Of a stretch of DNA of 64,000 bases, positions 18,040-29,821 are shown piece after piece. The DNA lies in NCBI RefSeq assembly GCF_014049385.1, contig NZ_JACAOA010000010.1, positions 17,116-81,115 of the forward strand, read 5' to 3'. The DNA is from Ruoffia halotolerans. GTDB taxonomy: Bacteria > Bacillota > Bacilli > Lactobacillales > Aerococcaceae. The notes under the pieces were generated by a model. The model saw nothing but the letters and a program-made list of their open reading frames with translations. It ran no database searches and was not told the DNA's origin. The stretch's first letter is position 1. Each line of letters starts with the position of its first letter. Both the position numbers and the translations under genes were made by a program.

Positions 18040-19143
18040 ATGGTGAATATTAACTTAAAAAATGTATACAAAAAATATGATAATGCAGATAAGTATTCGG
18101 TAACGGATTTTAATATTGATATTAAAGATAAAGAATTTATTGTTTTCGTGGGACCTTCTGGCTGTGGTAAGTCTACTACTTTACGTATGATTGCTGGTTT
18201 AGAGGATATTACTGAAGGGGACTTATTGATAGGTGACAAGAAGATGAATGATGTCCCTTCAAAGGATAGAGGTATCGCTATGGTGTTCCAAAACTATGCA
18301 TTATATCCTCATATGACAGTGTATGACAATATGGCTTTTGCATTAAAATTAAAAAAATACGATAAAAAAGATATTGATCAACGTGTCAATAATGCGGCAG
18401 AAATTCTAGGTCTGACTGATTATTTAAATCGAAAACCCGCAGCCTTATCTGGTGGGCAACGACAAAGGGTTGCATTAGGAAGAGCAATCGTTAGAGATGC
18501 AGAAGTCTTTCTAATGGATGAGCCTTTATCAAATTTAGACGCGAAATTACGAGTGCAGATGAGAACAGAAATAGCAAAATTACATAAAAGACTGAAGACA
18601 ACAACGATATATGTTACTCATGACCAAACAGAAGCAATGACAATGGCTGATAGAATTGTCATTATGAAAGATGGATTCGTACAGCAAATTGGCTCACCGA
18701 TGGACGTTTATAATAAGCCAGATAATATGTTTGTTGCTAGCTTTATTGGATCGCCTGCTATGAACTTCTTCAAAGTTAATTATAAAGGTGGAGTGATTCA
18801 TCTTAATAACGAAGATAAATTGAATGTGACAGTACCGCAACGTAAGTTGTTGGATAGCCGTGGTTTTGATGGTAAGGAACTTTTCTTTGGAATTCGTCCA
18901 GAGGATATTCAATCTGAACAGATTTTCCTAGATGCTAATCCAGAATCTATTATTCAATCAGATATTTCCGTGTCGGAAGTATTAGGTTCTGAGACAATAT
19001 TGTACTTAGAACATGGGGAACATAGCTATGTTGCCGAAGTTGATACAAGAGATTATCATGCACCTGGTGAAAGCATTAAACTAGGATTTAACATGAATAA
19101 GGCTCATTTCTTTGACCCTGCTACAGAAAATGTGATACGTTAA
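18040..19143 (+). CDS. Sugar ABC transporter ATPase (MsmK/UgpC type)
   Basis: A 367-residue ATPase energising the sugar permeases. Walker A GPSGCGKST (about 38-46), Q-loop MVFQNYALYPHMTVYDN, signature LSGGQRQRVALGRAIVRD, Walker B VFLMDEPLSNLDAKLR, switch histidine VTHDQTEAMT, and a C-terminal TOBE-type regulatory domain (LFFGIRPEDI). ATG follows AAAGGAG. MsmK-type ATPases are often shared between several sugar importers, but here it is encoded directly with one. The operon ends at the terminator at 19334. Confidence 0.94.
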   Translation: MVNINLKNVYKKYDNADKYSVTDFNIDIKDKEFIVFVGPSGCGKSTTLRMIAGLEDITEGDLLIGDKKMNDVPSKDRGIAMVFQNYALYPHMTVYDNMAFALKLKKYDKKDIDQRVNNAAEILGLTDYLNRKPAALSGGQRQRVALGRAIVRDAEVFLMDEPLSNLDAKLRVQMRTEIAKLHKRLKTTTIYVTHDQTEAMTMADRIVIMKDGFVQQIGSPMDVYNKPDNMFVASFIGSPAMNFFKVNYKGGVIHLNNEDKLNVTVPQRKLLDSRGFDGKELFFGIRPEDIQSEQIFLDANPESIIQSDISVSEVLGSETILYLEHGEHSYVAEVDTRDYHAPGESIKLGFNMNKAHFFDPATENVIR

Positions 19144-19333
19144 ATAATCGCTTGAGTGCGAATTAAAAACTAAATCAATCCATACCTTATATTATAGTGG
19201 AACTGTCTTTTATCTTACTTCGTGGGAACTTTAGATTCAACAGACTACTATAATTAAAGGTTTGGATTTATTCTGTTTTATCTGATAATTCAAGAGAATG
19301 GTGCTTGTCATTTTAAGGTTATTTAACACATTG

Positions 19334-19367
19334 AAAAAGTCTATCGACATAAGTCGATAGACTTTTT
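19334..19367. terminator. Bidirectional terminator between importer and lacZ
   Basis: AAAAAGTCTATCGAC (19334-19348) pairs perfectly with GTCGATAGACTTTTT (19353-19367). The spacer 19144-19446 otherwise shows only AT-rich sequence. Confidence 0.93.
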
Positions 19368-19446
19368 CTCTTTGAATGCACTTAAGTTTTATTCAAGCTC
19401 ATTATATATTCTTAATAACTTTTCAATAAGAAATTCACTACTAAAC

Positions 19447-22620
<3,174 letters not shown>

Positions 22621-22766
22621 TTGGATATATGGAATAACATAAGTCTCAAGCAACTAAAGAATGGTTAGAAATTTATAATGACATTTTATATAAAATTAAA
22701 GGTAGAATTATAAAATTTTTTTTTAATATTCTATAGCTCCTTTTAAAAGCATCCTCACTTCATCAA

Positions 22767-22775
22767 TGTTATACT
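22767..22775 (+). promoter_or_regulatory. Extended -10 promoter of the dehydrogenase/HAD operon
   Basis: TGTTATACT is an extended -10 box 38 bp before the gene start; no -35 is needed for this class. Confidence 0.5.
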
Positions 22776-22813
22776 TTTAGTAAGAAGACCGACATTTTTC
22801 AAGGAGGTAAAAC

Positions 22814-23674
22814 ATGAAGGTAGGATTTATTGGATTAGGTGTCATGGGGCAAAGTATGGTAGGGCATATTTTGGATGCAGGTTATGAATTATTCGTGTAT
22901 AACCGGACAAAATCAAAGGCTGATAACTTAGTCGAGATTGGTGCCATATGGCTCGATTCACCAAGGGAAGTCGCAGAACAAGCAGATGTTGTGATTACGA
23001 TTGTTGGGTATCCAAAAGATATAGAAGAAGTGTATTATGGTGAGCAAGGATTATTCAACGGAGCTCATTCAGACAGTATTTTCATCGATATGACAACAAG
23101 TACTCCATCATTAGCGATTGAACTAGCTGAAAAAAGTAAAGAACGAGGTATTGGCATCTTAGATGCCCCAGTAACGGGTGGGGACGTAGGAGCCAGAGAA
23201 GGTCGTTTGGCGGTACTGGTTGGTGGAGACGAGGATGTTCTCGAAAAAGCGCGTCCAGTTATCGAATCATTTGCAGCGAGTATTACCCGTTTCGGTGAAT
23301 CAGGTGCTGGCCAACATGCCAAGGTCGTTAATCAAATTATGGTAGCAGGAACGATGTTAGGCTTGGCAGAGATGATGGCTTATGCTAAGCAAGCTGATTT
23401 AGATCTAACGAAATTAGTTGATACAATTGGAGCTGGTGCAGCTAGCAACCGTTCATTGGAAAATTATGGTCCTCGCATTATAAAAAAAGATTATTCACCT
23501 GGTTTCTTTGTTAAGCACTTTGTTAAAGATTTGAAGATTGCTTTAGATGAAGCAGAGAAGATGTCTTTAGACTTGCCGATGACGCAATTGGCACATAAAT
23601 TGTATACACAATTAGCGGAAATAGGTCATGCAGATGAAGGAACACAAGCAATTGTTAAGCTGTGGTGGGATTAA
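22814..23674 (+). CDS. NAD(P)-dependent beta-hydroxyacid dehydrogenase (GarR/HIBADH family)
   Basis: A 286-residue 6-phosphogluconate-dehydrogenase-like enzyme. Rossmann motif GFIGLGVMGQSM (4-15); substrate loop DAPVTGGDVGAREG near residue 117; catalytic lysine in GQHAKVVNQIM near residue 170. The family covers tartronate semialdehyde reductase and 3-hydroxyisobutyrate dehydrogenase, and the substrate cannot be fixed from sequence. ATG follows AAGGAGG. The HAD gene starts one base after its stop, so the two form a unit. Confidence 0.88.
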   Translation: MKVGFIGLGVMGQSMVGHILDAGYELFVYNRTKSKADNLVEIGAIWLDSPREVAEQADVVITIVGYPKDIEEVYYGEQGLFNGAHSDSIFIDMTTSTPSLAIELAEKSKERGIGILDAPVTGGDVGAREGRLAVLVGGDEDVLEKARPVIESFAASITRFGESGAGQHAKVVNQIMVAGTMLGLAEMMAYAKQADLDLTKLVDTIGAGAASNRSLENYGPRIIKKDYSPGFFVKHFVKDLKIALDEAEKMSLDLPMTQLAHKLYTQLAEIGHADEGTQAIVKLWWD

Positions 23675-23675
23675 G

Positions 23676-24329
23676 ATGAATATGAAGCAGCTAGAATTAA
23701 TTATATTTGATTTAGATGGAACCTTAGTTGATAGTGAACAAGTCTATCGTCGAGGTTGGGTTGAAGTCCTTAAAAGTTACGGACATGAGGTGGATGAATC
23801 TGTTTTTGAAGTGATGCGTGGACAAAGTATTAAACATAATAACCAGATTATAAAAAATTACTTAGGTAGCGATCAATTAGTGCAAGAAGCTAGAGATATA
23901 CGTGAAGCATATTACTATGATGCTTTAGAAAAAGATACAGTCGCCCTTAAAGACGGAGCGCGTGAGATGATTCTTGCCGCTTATCACAACGGCTTAAAGA
24001 TAGGTGTAGCTACCTCGTCATATAAAAAGCGCGGTCTGGCGACATTGAAGCGTTTTGACTTAGCAAAATATTTCGACTATATGGTGTTTGGAGATGAAGT
24101 AAACCATGCTAAACCTCATCCAAAAATTTATAAAAAAGTATTAGAACAAGCTGGTGTAAGTGTCAATAAAAGTATGGCTGTTGAAGATTCTTCTTCGGGC
24201 TTACAGTCAGCTTTAGCAGCCGGACTAACGGTTTGTTTTGTGCCGGAGGGAGAGACAAGCCTAGATGGGATAGAAGGAAAGTTTAAAACATATACCTCTT
24301 TAGACGAATTGCAACGGGAGCTATTTTAA
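23676..24329 (+). CDS. HAD-family phosphatase / beta-phosphoglucomutase-like
   Basis: A 217-residue HAD hydrolase. Motif I FDLDGTLVDSE (about 8-18), motif II VATSS, motif III lysine in HAKPHPKIYKKVL and motif IV VEDSSSGLQSA. The cap domain is alpha-helical, as in beta-phosphoglucomutase and sugar-phosphate phosphatases. The start ATG at 23676 is one base after the dehydrogenase stop and follows GGTGGG; the frame extends upstream into that gene but without a ribosome site. A rho-independent terminator follows at 24393. Substrate unknown. Confidence 0.87.
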   Translation: MNMKQLELIIFDLDGTLVDSEQVYRRGWVEVLKSYGHEVDESVFEVMRGQSIKHNNQIIKNYLGSDQLVQEARDIREAYYYDALEKDTVALKDGAREMILAAYHNGLKIGVATSSYKKRGLATLKRFDLAKYFDYMVFGDEVNHAKPHPKIYKKVLEQAGVSVNKSMAVEDSSSGLQSALAAGLTVCFVPEGETSLDGIEGKFKTYTSLDELQRELF

Positions 24330-24392
24330 AGGTTCCGAGAGAAGAAGCCGAATCGCATAAAAATCTACGTAGAAAATTTAAGCAAGATAATT

Positions 24393-24439
24393 AAAATGTC
24401 ATATCTTCACTTTATCACCAGTGTAGATATGGCATTTTT
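24393..24439 (+). terminator. Terminator after the HAD gene
   Basis: AAAATG-CATATCT-CACT on the left pairs with AGTG-AGATATG-CATTTTT on the right, with single-base bulges. Confidence 0.75.
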
Positions 24440-24606
24440 GTTATTCATCGATAATATTTGCAAACTTTTATTAGTAGTCAAATCGCATTACAAAAAGATC
24501 CTCATATAATAGCACGAAGCAATAGCAAAGTGGCATAGTATAATCAAAATTCTAAGTGATTCGTTGTAAAGATAAAAGAAATATACAAAAATTTCTAAAG
24601 AAGTGA

Positions 24607-24765
24607 GTGAAATTAATTATCTTTTTTCATGATGACCCTGCAACAAGTTCCACACACTGGAACTATAAACACTATCAGGAACCTGTCCCAAAATTTTTAA
24701 AAGCGGTTACTTATAACTTAGTTCTCTCGTACTATAAATATAAATTATTAAAGAGGAGTGAGTAA
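24607..24765 (+). other. Short open frame, possible gene remnant
   Basis: A 52-codon frame from GTG (VKLIIFFHDDPATSSTHWNY, then KHYQEPVPKFLKAVTYNLVL, then SYYKYKLLKRSE), closed upstream by TGA at 24604. The aromatic-rich, charged sequence looks like real protein, but the ribosome site is poor and I do not recognise it. It lies at the head of a zone of decayed genes and its end carries the GAGGAG used by the next start. Treat as a probable stub. Confidence 0.3.
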
Positions 24766-24770
24766 AGACG

Positions 24771-25365
24771 ATGCAAAAGATACAGCGATTCGGTGGAGCG
24801 AGGTTCGTTCCTGTATCATTATTTTCATTCGGCGGAATTATTCTTTCGTGGGCTATTTTATTTCAAAATGAAATGATTATTGGTTCTCTATCAGCAGAAG
24901 GAACATTATGGCGAAATATTTGGTCGATTATTGAATCAGGCGGTTGGACAGTTTTTAATCAGATCGAGCTATTATTCGTTATTGGATTGCCAATAGGGTT
25001 AGCGAAAAAAGCCTCTGGACGAGCGGCTATGGAATCATTTGTTATTTACATGACATTTAATAACTTTATCGCAAAGATTTTGGAAAATTTATGGATCAAC
25101 GTTCGGTGTTGATTATGCAGCGGATCCTGGCGGGACAAGTGGATTAAAGTTAATTGGTAGTGTGAAAACCCTAGATACCAATATTATTGGAGCGATTTTA
25201 ATTGCTGCCATTGCAGTGTGGATTCATAATAAATACTTTGATACGAAATTACCTGATTGGTTAGGTGTTTTCAAGGTTTTACCTTTGTTTACATTATTGG
25301 TTTCTTTATCGTTTTACCATTCGTCTTCTTAGCAACATGGGTTTGGCCAACGATTTTGGGTGAGC
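24771..25365 (+). pseudogene. Broken PTS sugar transporter EIIC (glucoside type)
   Basis: The N-terminal part of an EIIC permease of the glucose/alpha-glucoside PTS family (QRFGGARFVPVSLFSFGGI, GLPIGLAKKASGRAAMESFV). The first frame stops at 25112 (TGA). Reading continues one frame over as GSTFGVDYAADPGGTSGLKL and TLDTNIIGAILIAAIAVWIH, then a second shift after LGVF continues as FVYIIGFFIVLPFVFLATWV and WPTILGEHG. After about 25365 the similarity to an EIIC protein ends, so the gene has two frameshifts and a 3' truncation. ATG and GAGGAG are intact. Clearly non-functional. Confidence 0.8.
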
Positions 25366-25377
25366 ATGGCGAGGATT

Positions 25378-25432
25378 TGCGACGGTCCGAAAGGAGAAAA
25401 GTGGACTGTCGCGCCCCTGCTTGACGCCCCAT
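25378..25432. repeat. Worn copy of the 42-bp hairpin repeat
   Basis: GCGACGGTCCG at 25379 and GGACTGTCGCG at 25403 form the usual half-sites, and the next GAC half-site (TTGACGCCCC) follows exactly 42 bp after the first. It sits just upstream of the dead ribokinase gene, as the full array at 38651 sits upstream of the live one. The rest of 25366-25550 is featureless apart from the promoter described with the pseudogene. Confidence 0.5.
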
Positions 25433-25550
25433 CCCCTCAATTCCAACCCAAATATTAGTATCTGACTTTTAGATTATACTTAGGTAAATCATATCATATC
25501 CTTTTTAATTCTTGGTATAATAGCAGAGTAAGAATGGAGTGAATGGGTTT

Positions 25551-26367
25551 ATGGCAAAAATCGGTGTACTAGGTAGTGTTCTACCTATTTTATCGTTAAA
25601 GCATCATATCAACCTCAATAAGGAGAGACTATTTTGGTGAGGGGATTGAAACAAGTTTTGGTGGAAAAGTGGCTAACCAAGCAGTTGCAAGTGGCCTGAT
25701 TGAGAATTTGCAAAAAGAAACCATCAAAACCCGCTCTGTAAAAACAGTTCTAGGTGTACCTTCTGGAGCAGCTACGATTACATTCATAGATGGCGATAAT
25801 TCGATTATTTATGTAGCGGGAGCCAATAAAGAAGTAAAGCCTGATCAGATTGCTAGCAATTATTGGACCTGATTTGATATTGTGCTGTTACAAATAGAAA
25901 CGACTCAAGTCACCATTGAAAGGTTAATAGATGAGTGTCCTAAAGTTGGGACGCAAATTATTCTAAATCCGGCTTCTACTCGTTTATGAAGAGAAAGATA
26001 TATTGAAATAGTAGACTATTTAATACCTAATGAAACGCAATTTAACGTTTTATTTCCAGGAGAAAGAATCGAAGATGTGTTAAAACGATATCTTAATAAA
26101 TTTATTATAACTTTAGGCTCTGAAGGTGCTGTCTTCAATAATGGTGAAGCAATCCAAGAAGTGCCCGCAGTGGAAGTGGCTGAGATTTTTGATACAACTT
26201 GGGCAGGAGATGCATTTAATGGAGCCCTAGCTTTCAGTCTTGCGAGTGGAGAGATGTTAATCGAAAGGGTCTGTTTCGCGAATTTAGTAGGTTCGCTTTC
26301 AATTACAAAGAAAGGCTCTCAAGCAGGAATGTCAACTCTAGAAATGATGGAGGCGCATGAAACATAA
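25551..26367 (+). pseudogene. Decayed ribokinase (copy of the gene at 38905)
   Basis: Collinear with the intact ribokinase but carrying frameshifts near 25600, a deletion of about 30 codons after NQAVAS, and in-frame stops at about 25870 and 25989. Conserved stretches remain: ETSFGGKVANQAVAS, GVPSGAATITF, DNSIIYVAGANKEVKPDQIA and TKKGSQAGMSTLEMM. The DTTGAGD catalytic motif has changed to DTTWAGD. The promoter CTTGGTATAATAG is also shared with the intact copy. It cannot make an active enzyme. Confidence 0.88.
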
Positions 26368-26389
26368 AAAAACTACGAGGTAAATAATC

Positions 26390-26860
26390 ATGACAGTAAA
26401 AAAGTAAGTGAATCGCGTGTTGTTCAAACACATTTAATTTTGCCAGGTAATACGAATCGTCATAATACATTATAGGGGGAATTTTAATGCGCGTGATTGA
26501 TAATGTTTCAGCAATTAGTTTTCATGACATACACGTCCACTGGGCTTTACTGCATTAATGGACGTATTGAATTTTATTAAACCACTACCTGTGTCACATT
26601 CGGTTTGTATCGAAACGATGATTTCTGGAGTGGGCAAGAAGTCTCCTGAAGTCTTTGCAAAAGTAATCGGAGAAAACCTGGCGACGGGCGCGCGCTACTT
26701 AGCTGTGACAGCTTTTCTTTCGACAGTATGAAAGAGAATCCTAAGCTGATCCCAGTCATCGAAGCAGAAGCAGATCATTATGTCATGGTTGGCTATTCAG
26801 AAAGACTCAAGAAGAGCTTAGAGGAACGCGTTTCCAATCGTGAATTCCAAGAAAAATATC
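26390..26860 (+). pseudogene. Decayed acyl-CoA thioesterase (copy of the gene at 39816)
   Basis: Follows the dead ribokinase just as the live thioesterase follows the live ribokinase. One base is missing in the codon-4 A-run, giving a stop at codon 6; a TAG occurs at about 26473 and more shifts follow. Recognisable parts include VSESRVVQTHLILPGN, NFIKPLPVSHSVCIETMISG and NREFQEKY. The decay shows that the duplication is not recent. Confidence 0.85.
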
Positions 26861-26905
26861 GATGTGATATAATTTATTTATATTGAGTCAAGGAGTTGAT
26901 ATACG

Positions 26906-28675
26906 GTGCTAGCGTTAGTTTTGTTTGAGCGAGCTGCAATTGTTATTTTGTTAGCTTATATTCTTATGAACAATGATTATTTAAAACACATGTTATTAAA
27001 TCGACGCCAAACAAAATCGGTGATCGGTCTTAGTTTAATTTTTTCAGCCTTTGCTATTCTGTCTAATATTACAGGGGTGTTGATTTCTTTTGACCAGCTA
27101 TCTTTCTATCCCTTATTTGGTCAATTAACGGATGAGGTTGTGATTGCGAATACGCGGGTGTTGAGTATTGGTGTGAGTGGAATTGTTGGCGGGCCTTTAG
27201 TAGGGACGATGGTTGGGGTCTTGTCAGGAATCTTCCGATATTTTCAAGGTGGGACGGACCCGCATATTTACCTAATATCTTCTATATTAATCGGAAGCAT
27301 TGGTGGGGCCTTTGGTCATGCTTCGATTAAAAAGCAAACCTACTTAACTCCGTTTCAGGGTGCAGGTGTGGCGGTACTTTTGGAAACGGTTCAAATGGCT
27401 TGTATTTATTTTCTAAGTTCGAACCGCGCGATGGGGGCAAATTTAGTGCAAGTGATTATGTTTCCAATGATGCTCGTTAATAGTGTTGGGATGAGTATTT
27501 TCTTATCAATTATATTGAATACGATTCGTCACGAAGAAGGGTTGAGAGCCATTCAAACGCAAGATGTCTTGCAATTGACGAAGGAGACTCTACCTTTATT
27601 TGGGAGTGGTTTGAATCCTGAGAATGCGCAGAAAGCAGCTGAGTTGATTCATAAGACGATGAAGGTGTCAGCGGTGAGTATTACGAACCGGGAAGATATT
27701 CTTGCTTTTACTGGGGCAGGAAGTGACCATCACCGAGTTGGGTCAGACTTGGTGACGGATTTATCGCGACAAGCGATTACGGAGGGTGAGATGTTGGTGG
27801 CGCATACGCGAGCGGAGATTGGTTGCCACTGTGAAACTTGTCCTTTGGAAGGGGCGATAGTGCTGCCTTTAAATGACGGAAATGATATTGTTGGCACTTT
27901 AAAATACTACTTTACAGATGACAACCAATTAACTGAGGTTGAACAGAAGTGGGCTGAAGGGCTATCAGAAATCTTTTCAACCCAAATCCAATTAGGAAAA
28001 GTTGACTCGCAAAAGCATTTGCTGAAACAAGCGGAGCTACGCACTTTACAAGGGCAAGTAAATCCACATTTCTTCTTTAATACGATTAATACGATTAGTG
28101 CGGTGATGCGCTTTGATCCTGATAAGGCGAGACGATTATTAATTAAATTAAGTCAGTATTTTCGTGCGAATTTAACTGGAAACCGCCAAACTTTAGTACA
28201 AGTGACGAATGAACTGGAACAAGTCAGAGCGTATTTAGAAATTGAAGAAGCACGCTTTCCAGATAAGTTTGAAATCAGTTTTGATATATCCGAAACGCTG
28301 CATCACGTATTAATTCCATCTTTTCTAATGCAAGTGTTAGTTGAGAATGCGATTCATCATGCCTTTAAAGAGCGGGAAACGGACAACAAGATCCATATCG
28401 CATTAAAGCCCCAAGGTGAAGATCTCATATTCTCCGTTGAAGATAATGGGTATGGAATTCCAGAATCTATCATTGAAAAGTTAGGGAAAGAGGTTGTGGA
28501 ATCGGCAGAGGGAACTGGCACGGCGTTGGAGAATTTAAATAAACGTTTAGTAGGTATCTATGGTAAGAAAAGTGAGCTCCAGATTGAATCGTCGTCTGAC
28601 GGAACCAAAGTGAGTGCTTTAATACCATATCTTTCAGAGGAGGAGAAGATGAATCATGAAAATTCTTTTAGTTGA
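26906..28675 (+). CDS. LytS-type sensor histidine kinase
   Basis: A 589-residue membrane kinase. Residues 1-190 form the multi-helix 5TMR-LYT sensor (GGPLVGTMVGVLSGIFRYFQGG). A GAF-like domain (about 215-360) carries a cysteine cluster, GCHCETCPLEGAIVLPL. The His_kinase domain has the phospho-acceptor in QGQVNPHFFFNTIN, and the HATPase part has VLVENAIHHAF and VEDNGYGIPE. The start is GTG at 26906 behind AAGGAG. The response-regulator gene overlaps its end by 20 bp. Family members sense pyruvate (BtsS) or control murein hydrolases (LytS); the CstA-family gene downstream favours the BtsS-like role. Confidence 0.92.
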   Translation: MLALVLFERAAIVILLAYILMNNDYLKHMLLNRRQTKSVIGLSLIFSAFAILSNITGVLISFDQLSFYPLFGQLTDEVVIANTRVLSIGVSGIVGGPLVGTMVGVLSGIFRYFQGGTDPHIYLISSILIGSIGGAFGHASIKKQTYLTPFQGAGVAVLLETVQMACIYFLSSNRAMGANLVQVIMFPMMLVNSVGMSIFLSIILNTIRHEEGLRAIQTQDVLQLTKETLPLFGSGLNPENAQKAAELIHKTMKVSAVSITNREDILAFTGAGSDHHRVGSDLVTDLSRQAITEGEMLVAHTRAEIGCHCETCPLEGAIVLPLNDGNDIVGTLKYYFTDDNQLTEVEQKWAEGLSEIFSTQIQLGKVDSQKHLLKQAELRTLQGQVNPHFFFNTINTISAVMRFDPDKARRLLIKLSQYFRANLTGNRQTLVQVTNELEQVRAYLEIEEARFPDKFEISFDISETLHHVLIPSFLMQVLVENAIHHAFKERETDNKIHIALKPQGEDLIFSVEDNGYGIPESIIEKLGKEVVESAEGTGTALENLNKRLVGIYGKKSELQIESSSDGTKVSALIPYLSEEEKMNHENSFS

Positions 28676-29399
28676 CGATGAGCAACTTGCTCGTCAAGAA
28701 TTGAGTTATTTACTGACAGAAATAAAGTCGGGGAATGACTATTTTGAAGCGAGTCACATTAAAGCTGCCCAACAAATGCTTTTAAAAGAAGCCATTGATG
28801 TGATTTTTCTAGACATGCATTTGCAAAATGAATCTGGCATGGAGTTAATGGAAACTGTGACTCAGATGAAGGAACCGCCATTTGTCGTCTTTGCGACCGC
28901 TTATGATGACTTTGCGGTGAGGGCATTCGAGCTGGATGCGACGGATTATATCTTAAAGCCATTTGATTTGGAACGTCTGCAAAAAGTCATGAGTAAAATA
29001 GAAGCCCGAATGAGTCACCGGTCTGTTCAGAATGTACCGGATAAAAAATCCGACGCATCATCGCGTGATAAACGCTATTTACCGATTGAAGATGAGGACC
29101 GAATTGTCATGGTAGCAATGAATGATGTTTATGTGGTGACGACCGATGAAGGCGAAGTCATTATCCAAACGCATGATAAAGAGTATCGTATGCGCGAGTC
29201 ACTCAAAGCAATGAAGGAAAAGTTACCTGAGGAAAACTTCATGCAAGTTCATCGGGCCTACATTATTAACTTGAATGAAGTTGAAGAAATACAGCCTTGG
29301 TTCAACCGAAATTATCAAGTCACGATGAATAATGGGTCAAAAGTCATTGTGAGTCGGTCATATATGCAAGCGTTCAAAGCTGTTTTTGGTTTGTCCTAA
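28656..29399 (+). CDS. LytTR-family response regulator
   Basis: A 247-residue regulator: receiver domain with VDDEQLA, phospho-acceptor aspartate in VIFLDMHL near residue 50, switch threonine in FATAYD and lysine in YILKPF; then a C-terminal LytTR DNA-binding domain (MQVHRAYIINLNEVEEIQPW, VIVSRSYMQAFKAVF). ATG follows GAGGAGGAG and lies inside the kinase gene, so the pair is translated together. A direct repeat of the kind bound by LytTR domains lies upstream of the next gene. Confidence 0.94.
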   Translation: MKILLVDDEQLARQELSYLLTEIKSGNDYFEASHIKAAQQMLLKEAIDVIFLDMHLQNESGMELMETVTQMKEPPFVVFATAYDDFAVRAFELDATDYILKPFDLERLQKVMSKIEARMSHRSVQNVPDKKSDASSRDKRYLPIEDEDRIVMVAMNDVYVVTTDEGEVIIQTHDKEYRMRESLKAMKEKLPEENFMQVHRAYIINLNEVEEIQPWFNRNYQVTMNNGSKVIVSRSYMQAFKAVFGLS

Positions 29400-29496
29400 A
29401 GAGGGGCCGTATTTGCTCGCAATCCTATATTAAGAAATCACAATACTACAGCCCAACGGCTACTGAAAACAAAACGCTTTGAATGAATCCTGAACC

Positions 29497-29595
29497 GAAG
29501 CAGGCATTGACAAGGACTTCGGCTCAGCGAAACTCTCTGAATTAATCGAAGTAATCTCTGGAGACGGTTCTGTAACGGTAATAACAGCAAGCTAA
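29497..29595 (+). other. Possible coding remnant in the lytTR-cstA spacer
   Basis: One frame reads TEAGIDKDFGSAKLSELIEV then ISGDGSVTVITAS and stops at 29593-29595. It looks like the end of a real protein, but two stops lie just upstream in the same frame and there is no start. The family was not recognised. The remaining 29400-29700 sequence shows nothing else clear. Confidence 0.3.
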
Positions 29596-29719
29596 CTAAA
29601 ATAAAGGTCGAGTCACGAGGATTCAAGAGGCAAAAATCATCGTGAATCGATCTTTTTCAAGCTTTCATAGATATTTGAGGCTTGTGAGAGAGATGCTGTA
29701 AGCGCTTCACCTACCGAGA

Positions 29720-29749
29720 TGTGCATTTCATTTAAAATATTGTGCATTT
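29720..29749 (+). promoter_or_regulatory. Predicted LytTR binding site upstream of the CstA-family gene
   Basis: Two identical nonamers, TGTGCATTT at 29720-29728 and 29741-29749, are separated by exactly 12 bp (21 bp start to start, two helical turns). Two 9-bp direct repeats with a 12-bp spacer is the established target layout for LytTR regulators. A weak TATATT lies at 29785, without a -35, as expected for an activated promoter. Confidence 0.7.
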
Positions 29750-29821
29750 GGTCACAAAACAGCCCTATCCTTTCTTATTTAATGTATATTTTAGTTAACA
29801 AAGAAAGAAGGAGTGGAAAAG

